64,000 nt of DNA, taken from positions 200,001 through 264,000 of the forward strand of contig JAFECG010000027.1 in NCBI GenBank assembly GCA_018242215.1, given 5' to 3'. Below the pieces are notes generated by a model. It saw nothing but the letters and a program-made list of their open reading frames with translations. It was not told the origin of the DNA and did not search any database. The translations under genes were made by a program, and so were the position numbers. Below are positions 53,101-61,958 of this stretch, in pieces. This stretch comes from Pseudomonadota bacterium (GTDB taxonomy: Bacteria; Pseudomonadota; Alphaproteobacteria; Rhizobiales; Hyphomicrobiaceae). Each line of letters opens with the position of its first letter. Position 1 is the first letter of the stretch.

Positions 53101-53325
53101 CGAAGCGCGTTTGAAAAGTCTGGCTGGGACAATCAACGAACCCGAACCACAACCTGGCAATATCGCGGTCGACACGCCCCTATACAGGGCATTCTATGCC
53201 GCCTACCTGGAACGCAACAGTGCGCGGCCGCGTTTGTTCTTCTTTCCTTCCTTATCCGCGCTCGCTATGAGGTACGGCGAAGTCACACTATGATGTGCTG
53301 AGCCGCCCTAGTCTTTTGAAGCGCA

Positions 53326-54681
53326 ATGAGCTGGCCTATCGAAAGCTTGCAACCGCTCGCCGATTTCGCAGATTCGGAGTTGCTGCGATTACGCCCCGGA
53401 CACACGGCGGCAAAGCTCTTCGCTTTCCTGCGTTTTCCGGTGGACAGCCAAAAGCGAAAGCGATTGCGCTACCAGTTGGTCGAAGCCAGCGAACTTGGCC
53501 TGTCCGCCTCGCGCGGCCGGTATTTTGCTCCTAGTGAACCTGGCCCGAACGCTCCCCCGCCTTCGGTCTCCGCGATCATTCCCAACTATAATCACGCGCG
53601 CTTTCTCGATCGCCGCATCCAATCCATTCTGCGCCAGCGATCGCCGGTCAGCGAGCTGATCATTTTGGACGACGCGTCGACAGATAACAGCCTAGAGGTG
53701 ATCAAAGGCGCAATAGCTGGCGCGAACGTCCCATGCCGTGTCATCGAGAACGAACGCAACTCAGGAAGCATATTCCAACAATGGCAAAAAGGATTGGCAT
53801 CCGCGTCCGGAGATATCGTCTGGATCTGCGAAAGTGATGATGACTGCGATGACGGATTTCTCGCGACGCTCGTTCCTTATTTCGCCGATCCAAGCATCAT
53901 GCTCGCCTTTGGCAACATAAATTTCATCGACCGGGAGGGGAACGACCGAGAGAACGCCAACGCCTACCGCGGCTACTCGAACTTCTTCGCTCGCCCTCAG
54001 GTTGCGAGCGCGCATACCTGGTTCAATGGGCCGCTTGGAACGCGATGTGTCATAAATAATGTCGGCGGATGTATCTTCCGCCGTCAGAATCTCTCCGATG
54101 ATGTCCGGTCAGAGCTTGCGACTTATCGGACGTGCGGAGACTGGTTTCTGTACAGCCGCCTCGCTCGCGGCGGCAAGATCGCGTTTGACCCGAATGCACG
54201 AGCGTCGTTTCGCATTCACGACAACAACACGTCCATCTCGAGCTTCAGCACGGTCGAATACTATCGGGAATGCTTACGCGTCTTACAGGCGTTCCGCCGC
54301 CATTATGGAATTGAGCGACGCGTCGTGCGTGTGGCATTGCAAAACATCTATCATCAATGTCTGCAGCATCTCGGGCCCGGCGCCGCCCGAAAGATCATCG
54401 GGCCGAATTCTATTCGCAGCACGGCGTCGGTCGCACGCGAGATAAATCACGTGATCGTTTCGGTGCATATTTCCGAAATTTCGGTGATAAAAGACCGCGC
54501 GTCTGAGCTTGCAAAGAGTGGTGACGACGTTTCTCTCATTGTCGACGGACGAAATTTCGCCCAGGAACTCCGATCCGAACTTCCGGGTGAAATCGCCGTC
54601 TTCGTGCGAGAAAAGATCACCGATCCAGACGCGAACTTCTGCGAAGCGTTCGGCGCAACGTCCCTTCTTCATTGGCCCTAG
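53326..54681 (+). CDS. Family 2 glycosyltransferase, probably C-terminally truncated
   Basis: A 451-residue protein. After an 80-residue N-terminal part, a GT-A domain begins S-A-I-I-P-N-Y-N-H-A-R-F-L with D-D-A-S-T-D-N-S and the D-x-D-like E-S-D-D-D-C metal/nucleotide site, as in GT2 enzymes adding sugars to polysaccharide. From about residue 375 (I-N-H-V-I-V-S-V-H) a new alpha/beta domain appears to start, but the protein stops 80 residues later (A-F-G-A-T-S-L-L-H-W-P). The stop lies 25 bases from the end of a convergent gene. Its codon use is less GC-rich than its neighbours, hinting at transfer. Confidence 0.75.
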   Translation: MSWPIESLQPLADFADSELLRLRPGHTAAKLFAFLRFPVDSQKRKRLRYQLVEASELGLSASRGRYFAPSEPGPNAPPPSVSAIIPNYNHARFLDRRIQSILRQRSPVSELIILDDASTDNSLEVIKGAIAGANVPCRVIENERNSGSIFQQWQKGLASASGDIVWICESDDDCDDGFLATLVPYFADPSIMLAFGNINFIDREGNDRENANAYRGYSNFFARPQVASAHTWFNGPLGTRCVINNVGGCIFRRQNLSDDVRSELATYRTCGDWFLYSRLARGGKIAFDPNARASFRIHDNNTSISSFSTVEYYRECLRVLQAFRRHYGIERRVVRVALQNIYHQCLQHLGPGAARKIIGPNSIRSTASVAREINHVIVSVHISEISVIKDRASELAKSGDDVSLIVDGRNFAQELRSELPGEIAVFVREKITDPDANFCEAFGATSLLHWP

Positions 54682-54706
54682 CCGCTCTCGTCAGCCGCTC
54701 GCTCTT

Positions 54707-55231
54707 CTATCGCATGAACTGATTGACGAAATCCGCGCCGAGGCCAACGGCTTCGTAATGCTTGCGACACGCCTCGATGAGCTGGAAGTTGTCCTCGACG
54801 AGCGTGACCTTATCGTTTTCATCGATGTAGAGCGTCGGTCCCTGGATGAAGAAGACCGTCTGCATCTCGTCGCCTGCGTCGCAGGTGAGCGTATGCGTTT
54901 CGCCGGGTGGCTCCAGCACATAGGAACCTTCAGTCGCCCGCCAAGTGTGCTCAAGATAACGCCAGCTTCCTTTAAGCACATAGCCGTGCACAGGTGACGG
55001 ATGCCGGTGGCGCGAGAGCACGCCGCCTTTCTTCACTCTCAGAACTTCCCCATGCGCGCCGGCGCTCATATCGAAAAAGAGCGGGCGAAACCAGACGTTG
55101 GGTTCAAGCAATACCCAAATGCGATCATCGGTCGGCGGCGGTACCACGAGTTCGGGAATCATCCCAAGCTGACCGAGTGCTGGCGGGTCGAAGAGAGTGT
55201 ATTGCGATTGGACCGGAGTAACGAGCGTCAT
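54707..55231 (-). CDS. 2,4'-dihydroxyacetophenone dioxygenase-like cupin
   Basis: A 174-residue cupin (start at 55231; an ATG two codons earlier is also possible). The motif H-R-H-P-S-P-V-H-G-Y-V-L-K-G-S-W-R-Y-L-E carries the metal ligands, and E-P-P-G-E-T-H-T-L supplies the second motif. This pattern matches the DAD family of Fe-dependent C-C cleaving dioxygenases. It lies 21 bases after the flavin reductase gene and ends a three-gene unit with it and the acyl-CoA-dehydrogenase-like gene. The substrate is not known. Confidence 0.78.
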   Translation of the reverse strand: MTLVTPVQSQYTLFDPPALGQLGMIPELVVPPPTDDRIWVLLEPNVWFRPLFFDMSAGAHGEVLRVKKGGVLSRHRHPSPVHGYVLKGSWRYLEHTWRATEGSYVLEPPGETHTLTCDAGDEMQTVFFIQGPTLYIDENDKVTLVEDNFQLIEACRKHYEAVGLGADFVNQFMR

Positions 55232-55252
55232 GGGCAAAAGACCCTCTTCGGA

Positions 55253-55768
55253 TTAGCGTGAAGCCAGAGGAATGATCGGATGGAATTCGCCGCGATAGTA
55301 TACGAGCGGATTGCCCTCCCGGGCACGTCTGAGCGCAGCGACCTCTCCGACGACAATCTCATGATCGCCGCCGTCGTAAGTTGCCCACAGCCGGCACTCA
55401 AAGCTCGCGATCGCGTCCGGCAGCGCCGGGCACCCCAAACAGCCATAGTTCCACTCGATACCGTCGAACCGATCCGCGATAGGACCCGCAAAACGCTTTG
55501 CAAGTTCGACGTGCTCGTGACGAAGCACGTTGACGCAAAAAGTCCCGCTGCTTTTCACGAGCGCAGCGCTCGCGGCACCTTTGCGGACGTTGTAGAGAAT
55601 GAGCGGAGGCGTGAGGCTCACGGACTGAAACGAGGATGCCGTCAGACCGAATCGAACACCAGTCTCGGTAATGCCGGTGACGATTGTAATTCCAGTCGCA
55701 AAGCAACTCAGTGCCTGACGAAGGTCTAACGGATCCTCCGGCGTGATCCAATCATTCGCGCCCATCAT
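55253..55768 (-). CDS. Flavin reductase (HpaC-like, NAD(P)H:FMN/FAD)
   Basis: A 171-residue enzyme. L-R-Q-A-L-S-C-F-A-T-G-I-T-I-V-T, G-L-T-A-S-S-F-Q-S-V-S-L-x-P-P-L and G-D-H-E-I-V-V-G-E-V are the family signatures. It supplies reduced flavin to an oxygenase partner. Its start overlaps the stop of the upstream acyl-CoA-dehydrogenase-like gene by four bases, the typical layout of two-component flavin-dependent monooxygenases. Confidence 0.92.
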   Translation of the reverse strand: MMGANDWITPEDPLDLRQALSCFATGITIVTGITETGVRFGLTASSFQSVSLTPPLILYNVRKGAASAALVKSSGTFCVNVLRHEHVELAKRFAGPIADRFDGIEWNYGCLGCPALPDAIASFECRLWATYDGGDHEIVVGEVAALRRAREGNPLVYYRGEFHPIIPLASR

Positions 55769-57165
55769 TCAGCGGCTGTCCTCGTCTCGAGCTCGGAGTT
55801 GAGCTTTTGGATGATGCGGCGTTTTCCTGCTTCGTCGAGCTTCGCAAGCTCGGTCATCAGCACAGGTTCGTCGACTTTCTGATTCCACCAGTCGATCGCG
55901 CCCGCCCCTAAAAGCGCCCATTTTCCGATGAGCTGCGCTGTGATCTCGTTCGAGGGCCCCATGATCCAGCCGGCTTTCGAATCGCGAAGGAGCCGTTCCA
56001 ATTCAACGTCCCGCATGTAACCGCGACCGCCGCAAGCCTGCAGCATTTTGTCGGAGACTTCGAATGAAAATCGGGTCGAGAGGAACTTGGCCTGGAAGCA
56101 CCAATGCGAGAATTTAGCACGCGGCATGACGTTCGGATTTTCGTAATAGATATCCCAGCGACCGCCGCCGGTAGCGTCATCGAGCGCCTTGGCGAGCGAA
56201 TAGGCGTAAAGCCGCGACGCCTGCCCATCCATGACTGCGCGCCCGAAAACGTCCTGGATCGTCGGATAATCCGCGACGCGACGGCCATATTGTACGTGCG
56301 CCTTGCGCGTCACGTGGCGCTTGGCGACGTCGATGCACGCGAGACCTACACCGTTATAGGCGCCTGCATAAATCAGCATCGCGAGCGGATCGATGGCTTC
56401 ATCATTCGACATCGCGCCATCGCCCGGCCATCCGACGATACGATCGAGCGGTATGACGGTATCGATCTCCACCGGGCCTGACTGATTGCCATGCATGCCC
56501 AGTGCATCCCATTTTCCGGCGGAGCCCTTTACTTCGTCCTTGTAAAAAAGGAAGACAGAGAGGTTCCCGTAATTGCCGTCGAAATCAGGGCTCGTCGTTT
56601 GCGAGATGTACCAATCCGCATAACCCGACGACGTCGTCCAGGCGGACTTCTTATGGACGTGCCACCCGTTTGCGAGGCGTTCCGCACCCGACATCTTCGG
56701 ATACCAGAAGTGCCCCCCGGTTTCAGGATCCGTGTAGGAAGCCGTTCCGACCAGACATTCGCTGTCGATCCGTGAGAGAAGTTTCTCAATCTCCGGGTTG
56801 CCTTTCGCACGATAGACAAGCCCGGCGACGGCCACCATGTGCATCATGTAGATGAGCGCCGTCGATGGGCAGCCGTATCGCGCGATCGTTTCGGCAATCA
56901 TCATGATGCCGACGTGATTTTCCCCGCGCGCCCCGAATTCCTTCGGCGCGACCGCAGCGAGCAACCGAAGCTTGGCTAGGGCTTCAAGGTTAGCCCGCGG
57001 ATAGGCATTCGTCTTGTCGGATTCGATCGCATTGGGCCGTAAGACGTTGTGGCAGACCGCAATCAATTCGCGACGAAGGTCTTTTTGTTCGTCCGACAGA
57101 AACCAATCCGGATCGAATTCCGAGTCCAATCCGTAATAGGGCGCATCGCCCCACATCGTCGTCAT
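55765..57165 (-). CDS. Acyl-CoA-dehydrogenase-like flavoprotein, probable monooxygenase component
   Basis: A 466-residue member of the acyl-CoA dehydrogenase superfamily. GGGAGC precedes the start at 57165. The three-domain ACAD layout is visible: helical N-domain (about 20-135), beta domain (about 136-255, G-T-A-S-Y-T-D-P-E-T-G) and helical C-domain with C-G-G-R-G-Y and R-L-L-R-D-S-K. Where the catalytic Glu of straight-chain dehydrogenases would lie (Y-E-G-T), this protein reads W400-I-M402-G-P-S-N-E. Together with the coupled flavin reductase this points to an oxygenase of the DszC/HsaA kind instead of a desaturase. The substrate is unknown. Confidence 0.85.
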   Translation of the reverse strand: MTTMWGDAPYYGLDSEFDPDWFLSDEQKDLRRELIAVCHNVLRPNAIESDKTNAYPRANLEALAKLRLLAAVAPKEFGARGENHVGIMMIAETIARYGCPSTALIYMMHMVAVAGLVYRAKGNPEIEKLLSRIDSECLVGTASYTDPETGGHFWYPKMSGAERLANGWHVHKKSAWTTSSGYADWYISQTTSPDFDGNYGNLSVFLFYKDEVKGSAGKWDALGMHGNQSGPVEIDTVIPLDRIVGWPGDGAMSNDEAIDPLAMLIYAGAYNGVGLACIDVAKRHVTRKAHVQYGRRVADYPTIQDVFGRAVMDGQASRLYAYSLAKALDDATGGGRWDIYYENPNVMPRAKFSHWCFQAKFLSTRFSFEVSDKMLQACGGRGYMRDVELERLLRDSKAGWIMGPSNEITAQLIGKWALLGAGAIDWWNQKVDEPVLMTELAKLDEAGKRRIIQKLNSELETRTAAE

Positions 57166-57260
57166 GAATAAGCTCCCGAAAGTGCGTCCAGTGCGCACCT
57201 GCGGGGAAATGATGAAGGCTGCGAGACGGGCAGTCTCTCGGAAAATTGCTCAATTTGCAG

Positions 57261-58190
57261 TCAGGACAACGCGTTGCGCCGCCATTCGCGAGGACACATA
57301 CCGACTTGATCAAGAAAAACTTGGCCGAAATGGCTTTGGCTATCGAATCCGACTTGCGCCGCGACATCGATAATAGGTGTATCGCTGTCGATGAGCAGTT
57401 CTTTCGCGCGCTCGATGCGCAGGCCAACGAGCCAACGATGCGGCGGCTTTCCGACTGCCGCTTTGAAAGCGCGGACGAAATGAAAACGGCTCAAGCCCGC
57501 GGCTCCGGCGAGATCATCGAGCGTGATGTCATCTTCAAGGCGATCATGAACCAGCGTCAGTACGCGACGCAATTGCTTGGCCGTCAGCACCCCGGAGCTT
57601 CCGGCAAGACGCTTGAGATCCCGTTGGCAATGACGGAACAGCACGCGGCGGGCGAGAAGTTCGGCCGCCATGTCGAAGAAAACCGTTGAAACGCTTCCAA
57701 AGCGCGTCATTTCATCGGCAAGCGCCAATATCGTATGACGCAGGCTTGTATCGCTGAACGCAATTCGGTCCGAGATCTCCGCACATCCGATCCCGACGAA
57801 ATTCGCGACGCTCTTCAGAAAATCGGCGCGCAAAAAGACGTGAGCTTCCTCCGTGGGCTGATCCCAACGCCAGACATTGCTACGGCCCGCGGCTATGATC
57901 ATGGACTGGCCGGGCAGAACACGCGCCTTGATCTTTTCGCCTCCAAGCCGAGCTTCGATCCGCAATGGTCCCGAAAGCGTCACTGAAATATAATGAAAAG
58001 GAAGTTCGGGAGCCGCGACTTCTTCCGCCAATCCTTCGAAACGAAAATGGCCAACCGCCAATACCGATGACGCTGCGAAGCTGTGCGTACGGACGGGACG
58101 ACCGCCGAGACTGCAGATCCAGTCCTTCGCCGACGAAATATCGGCGTCAGTATCACGACTGTATTGGTGATGGTTCGCTAAATTCGCCAT
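57261..58190 (-). CDS. AraC-family transcriptional regulator
   Basis: A 309-residue regulator (start M-A-N-L-A-N; a longer frame runs to 58289). The N-terminal cupin-like sensing domain (about 20-160) ends with a hinge. The C-terminal AraC domain has two helix-turn-helices: D-I-T-L-D-D-L-A-G-A-A-G-L-S-R-F-H-F-V-R-A-F and I-D-V-A-A-Q-V-G-F-D-S-Q-S-H-F-G-Q-V-F. It lies upstream of, and on the same strand as, the flavoprotein operon, so it likely controls that operon and the divergent XRE-cupin gene. Confidence 0.92.
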   Translation of the reverse strand: MANLANHHQYSRDTDADISSAKDWICSLGGRPVRTHSFAASSVLAVGHFRFEGLAEEVAAPELPFHYISVTLSGPLRIEARLGGEKIKARVLPGQSMIIAAGRSNVWRWDQPTEEAHVFLRADFLKSVANFVGIGCAEISDRIAFSDTSLRHTILALADEMTRFGSVSTVFFDMAAELLARRVLFRHCQRDLKRLAGSSGVLTAKQLRRVLTLVHDRLEDDITLDDLAGAAGLSRFHFVRAFKAAVGKPPHRWLVGLRIERAKELLIDSDTPIIDVAAQVGFDSQSHFGQVFLDQVGMCPREWRRNALS

Positions 58191-58266
58191 ATTGAAATTA
58201 TGACTTGCAAATTTCGCCTGACAAGATGAAAATTTATGCACAGCAGAGATAAAAGGATGAGACGGA

Positions 58267-58875
58267 GTGGCGATATCCAAAGAGGACATGGCGGCCGCCG
58301 CCTTGGACGAAGATTCGACACCAACTCAAGTGGGCGCTGAAATTCGCGATTTGCGTAAGGCGAAACGACTGACAATCAAGGAGTTGTCTCTCGCGGCCTC
58401 GGTTTCCGTCGGTCATTTAAGTGAAATTGAACGTGGCATCGCATCACCGAGCATCAAGACACTCCGGGATATCGCCAAGGCGCTTGGCGTCACGATCGGC
58501 TGGTTTCTGCACAACGCCGAGGGTTGCGATCCGACCGAACGGGACTTTATCGTCCGTGCCGACAACAGGCGGACGTTACGTTTTTCGTCTGGAGTAACCG
58601 ACGAACTGCTGTCGCCCAATCTGCGCGGTCAGCTCGAACTCGTCATGGCACGATTTCCCCCCGGATCCACAGAAGTGGAAACGGCTTATTCGCACCAAGG
58701 GGAAGAGGCCGGCGTCGTTCTCTCCGGCGCGTTTGAGCTTTGGATTGGCGACCAGTGCTTCACGCTGCAAACAGGCGATAGCTTCAGTTTTCCTTCGACG
58801 ATGCCGCATCGCTATCGCAATCCCGGCGATATCGAAACCGTCGTCGTATGGGCCATAACACCTCCGACGTACTGA
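58267..58875 (+). CDS. XRE-cupin transcriptional regulator
   Basis: A 202-residue regulator from a GTG start (58267; ATG at 58288 possible). The N-terminal XRE helix-turn-helix covers about 21-75 (I-R-D-L-R-K-A-K-R-L-T-I-K-E-L-S-L-A-A-S, G-H-L-S-E-I-E-R-G). The C-terminal cupin (about 115-200) has Y-S-H-Q-G-E-E-A-G-V-V-L-S-G and P-H-R-Y-R-N-P-G. Such proteins sense small metabolites, as PuuR does for putrescine. It is divergent from the AraC gene with about 76 bases between them and converges with a second XRE-cupin gene. Confidence 0.9.
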   Translation: MAISKEDMAAAALDEDSTPTQVGAEIRDLRKAKRLTIKELSLAASVSVGHLSEIERGIASPSIKTLRDIAKALGVTIGWFLHNAEGCDPTERDFIVRADNRRTLRFSSGVTDELLSPNLRGQLELVMARFPPGSTEVETAYSHQGEEAGVVLSGAFELWIGDQCFTLQTGDSFSFPSTMPHRYRNPGDIETVVVWAITPPTY

Positions 58876-58912
58876 CAATCTAGCGCCCGGCCGGAAACCA
58901 GCTGCCGCGAAA

Positions 58913-59524
58913 TCATATGATCGGTGGCGTACAGGCGCACGCGATGACGGCCACCGTCTTGCCGACGTTTCGCAAGCGATAGGGCACTCGCCCGAACAGC
59001 TGATAGCCGCCGCCTTTCGTCAAGCGACGGACTTCGCCGCTAGCTTCCACTTCTATCGTCCCTTCGACGACGATCACGGCGGTCTCGCCGTCAAAGATGA
59101 TCGGATCTTCCCCCGTACCGGCGCCGGGTTTGTAACGCTCGAGAAACATTTGCAGTTTCTTCTCGCGACGCTCGCTGCCGAGCACCCGCAGATCCGCTGC
59201 CCCCCGGGAAACGACCGCGAGATCGCCTTCCTCGTAGAAAAGCGCATTCTTCTGCGAGACCGGGAGCGCGAAGAAATCGGCGAGCGAGATCGGTATCGAC
59301 GTCAGCAGCCGGTGCAGCGACGCCAAAGAGGGAGCATGCGTCTCCTGCTCGATCATCGAAACCGTCGCGTTCGTGACGCCGGCACGCTTCGCGAGTTCAC
59401 GCTGTGAAAGGCCAGCAGCTTCGCGGACCGCTTTAAGGCGCGACCCGACCGCCAGTTCGCTCGCTTCGGTTTGAGATCGCGTGCGTGCGGCGATTTCGCG
59501 TTTTATTTTTTTTGCTTCAGCCAT
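58913..59524 (-). CDS. XRE-cupin transcriptional regulator, second copy
   Basis: A 203-residue relative of the preceding regulator with a 25-residue basic leader. The helix-turn-helix (about 28-85) reads L-K-A-V-R-E-A-A-G-L-S-Q-R-E-L-A-K-R and V-S-M-I-E-Q. A cupin follows (about 130-200). Its leader and G-L-S-Q-R-E-L-A-x-R-A-G-V-T-N motif are of the PuuR type. It is divergent from the aldehyde dehydrogenase gene and is the likely regulator of that unit. Confidence 0.9.
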   Translation of the reverse strand: MAEAKKIKREIAARTRSQTEASELAVGSRLKAVREAAGLSQRELAKRAGVTNATVSMIEQETHAPSLASLHRLLTSIPISLADFFALPVSQKNALFYEEGDLAVVSRGAADLRVLGSERREKKLQMFLERYKPGAGTGEDPIIFDGETAVIVVEGTIEVEASGEVRRLTKGGGYQLFGRVPYRLRNVGKTVAVIACACTPPII

Positions 59525-59722
59525 CGTCGTCCGTTTCTGCGATTAAGTTTTTGTCCTGCGCGTCGTGCCACTTCGGCCCAAAATCCGTGAGCGCACCGTC
59601 ACGACGTTTGAATAGACCTGCGACGCGACTGACAAGATACGCCAGGGCCGCTTGTCTGTTCAATTTTTTATGTCATTATGTTCGATAGTTTTAACGTGGC
59701 ACTTCACCGAGGAGACACGCGG

Positions 59723-61231
59723 ATGGCGGCTGTGAAAGATTTTGCGGACCTGTCGAACAAAATCTATGTCGGCGGAGAATTTGTCGTCAGCCGTGCGACC
59801 GAGCATTTCGACGTCATTGATCCGGCGACCGAGGAAACGCTCGGCTCCATCGCCGACTGTCCCGATGACGAAATCGATCAAGCTCTCGATGGTGCCACAG
59901 CCGCCCGTAAGGTGTGGACGGCAATGGACGCCCGGAGCCGCGCGGTCGTTCTGCATGAGATCGCGGCGCGCCTTCGGCAGGACAAGCGGCCATACGCCGA
60001 GTGCCTGACGCGCGAGGAAGGAAAGCCATTCAAGGAATCCGTCGATGAGGTGTCCTGGTGCGCGACCGCAATCGATTATTATGCGGAGCTTGCGCGCCAC
60101 GAGACGGGGCGTCTCGCGGGTGCGACCGTTCCAGGGCAATTCCATTTCAGCGTGAAAGAACCGCTCGGCACGATCGTCATTGTGCTGCCGTTCAACTACC
60201 CCCTCGTGCTCCTGTGCTGGGAAGCGGCCGCAGCGCTTGCCGCCGGAAACGCTGTCGTCGTCAAGCCCCATGAGCAGACGAGCCTCACGACGCTCAAATT
60301 CATGGAAGTCTTTGCCGGACTACCCGCCGGCTTGATTCAGGTGATTACCGGGGGAGCGCGTGTGGGACAGCACCTCGTCGGCAGTCCGAAAACGCACGGG
60401 GTCGCCTACACCGGCTCAGTCACAGTTGGCCAAGCCGTTGCACGTACGTGTGCAGAAAGCTTCAAGCCCTGCCTCGTCGAGGCCTCCGGCAATGATCCCT
60501 TCATCGTGATGCCATCGGCGCCTCTGGACATGGCCGTCAGAGGAGCAGCGTTCGCCGCCTATTTGAATTGTGGACAAGTCTGCACGTCGGCCGAGCGCTT
60601 CTATGTCCACGAAAAAATTCACGACTCTTTCGTCGAAGGACTTGTCGCCGAGGCGCGCAAGCTCCGCATCGGCAACGGGCTCGGCGCGGTCGATCTCGGC
60701 CCGCTCGCAACACGCAAACAGCGCGACCGCTATGAAGGTCTGATTGCCCGCGCCCGCCAGCAGGGCGCCAAGGTTGCGACCGGCGGTGGCCGCCCTGCCG
60801 AGCTGAACCGCGGATGGTTCGTCGAGCCAACCGTCCTCACCCACGTAACGCCCGACATGGAAATCATCAATGAAGAACCGTTCGGTCCGGTCGCACCGAT
60901 TTGCAAAGTCAAAAGCTTCGACGAGGCAATCACGCTCGCCAACCGCTCGCGCTTCGGGCTCGGCTCCAACCTCTATTCGCTCGACATGGATGAAGCCTTC
61001 CGCGCCGTCCGCGAAATCGAATCCGGCATTCTCTGGGTTAATGCCCCGTTGCTCGACAACGATGCCCTGCCCTTCGGGGGACGCAAGCTCTCCGGAAGCG
61101 GTCGACAGCTTGGACCCGAGGGCTTGGCGCAATTCCAGAACACCAAATTCGTCATGATCGATCCAAAGGCGTCGAACCAGGACTTCTGGTGGTTCCCCTA
61201 TTCTAACGCCGAAAGCTTCAGTCCGGCCTAA
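59723..61231 (+). CDS. NAD(P)-dependent aldehyde dehydrogenase
   Basis: A 502-residue ALDH. The start at 59723 has GAGGAG just upstream. Catalytic residues are visible: N158 (PFNYP), K181, the general base E253 in CLVEASGND (usually ELGG, here an unusual EASG), and the nucleophile C287 in NCGQVCTSAER. Length is standard. The neighbouring PuuR-like regulator and the dimethylglycine-type dehydrogenase suggest oxidation of an amine- or methylated-compound-derived aldehyde. Confidence 0.93.
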   Translation: MAAVKDFADLSNKIYVGGEFVVSRATEHFDVIDPATEETLGSIADCPDDEIDQALDGATAARKVWTAMDARSRAVVLHEIAARLRQDKRPYAECLTREEGKPFKESVDEVSWCATAIDYYAELARHETGRLAGATVPGQFHFSVKEPLGTIVIVLPFNYPLVLLCWEAAAALAAGNAVVVKPHEQTSLTTLKFMEVFAGLPAGLIQVITGGARVGQHLVGSPKTHGVAYTGSVTVGQAVARTCAESFKPCLVEASGNDPFIVMPSAPLDMAVRGAAFAAYLNCGQVCTSAERFYVHEKIHDSFVEGLVAEARKLRIGNGLGAVDLGPLATRKQRDRYEGLIARARQQGAKVATGGGRPAELNRGWFVEPTVLTHVTPDMEIINEEPFGPVAPICKVKSFDEAITLANRSRFGLGSNLYSLDMDEAFRAVREIESGILWVNAPLLDNDALPFGGRKLSGSGRQLGPEGLAQFQNTKFVMIDPKASNQDFWWFPYSNAESFSPA

Positions 61232-61382
61232 TCCCGATGCGCTCCGTGACGCCGGACCGCCCCTGACAAGAACAAGTCGGCGGAGGTTTTGCCACGGCGC
61301 GAGTCGCAGCGGCCGTGCCTATGAATGTCTTCGCACGGGCTAGTTGCTCAGGCGCCATCCGAGCGCATCCATATGGGGAAAG

Positions 61383-61952
61383 ATGCCGATGAAAATTCTG
61401 CTTGTCACGGCGCATCCACGTTCTCAGTCACTCACCCATGCCGTCGCGAAAGTCTTCGCCGACGCTGCAACGAGCAAAGGCCACGAGATAGAGGCGGCCA
61501 ATCTGATGGCGGAAGGCTTCGATCCCGTTCTGCGCGAGCCCGACGAACCCGACTGGAGCAACTCCAACAAACGATACTCGGTTGCCGTCTTGCGTGAAAT
61601 GGCCCGGATCGAGCGCAACGAAGCGACCGTCATGGTCTTCCCCGTGTGGTGGTGGTCGATGCCGGCGCTGCTCAAAGGATGGATCGATCGCGTCTGGAAC
61701 AACGGCTGGGCTTACGGCGACAAGACCTATCCGCATAAACGCGCCTGGATGCTCGCCGTCGCCGGTACCTCGCCCGAAGCGTATGCAAAGCGTGGCTACG
61801 ACGGCGCTATGCGCACAGGGCTTGATACCGGAATTCTCGACTATTGCGGCATCGCCGAGACGCGCCTGGAACTTCTGTTCGGCGCGATTGAAGGTGCTCC
61901 CTATCCGGAAGAGATCCTCGCGAAGGCGCGGCAGCTCGGTTCGGAGTTCTAG
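61383..61952 (+). CDS. NAD(P)H dehydrogenase (quinone)-like flavodoxin-fold protein
   Basis: A 189-residue flavoprotein (ATG at 61383; another two codons later). The order M-K-I-L-L-V-T-A-H-P-R-S-Q-S-L-T, F-D-P-V-L, F-P-V-W-W-W-S-M-P-A-L-L-K-G-W-I-D-R-V and the closing helix are typical of the KefF/NQO1/MdaB family of FMN- or FAD-dependent two-electron quinone reductases. It sits between the aldehyde dehydrogenase and the convergent dehydrogenase gene, six bases from the latter's 3' end. Confidence 0.9.
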   Translation: MPMKILLVTAHPRSQSLTHAVAKVFADAATSKGHEIEAANLMAEGFDPVLREPDEPDWSNSNKRYSVAVLREMARIERNEATVMVFPVWWWSMPALLKGWIDRVWNNGWAYGDKTYPHKRAWMLAVAGTSPEAYAKRGYDGAMRTGLDTGILDYCGIAETRLELLFGAIEGAPYPEEILAKARQLGSEF

Positions 61953-61958
61953 CCACCT

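Noticed and set aside
53111-53293. Possible 60-codon gene from a TTG
   Set aside because: No ribosome-binding site, no recognised family and an in-frame stop just upstream; could be a remnant, but not supported as a gene.
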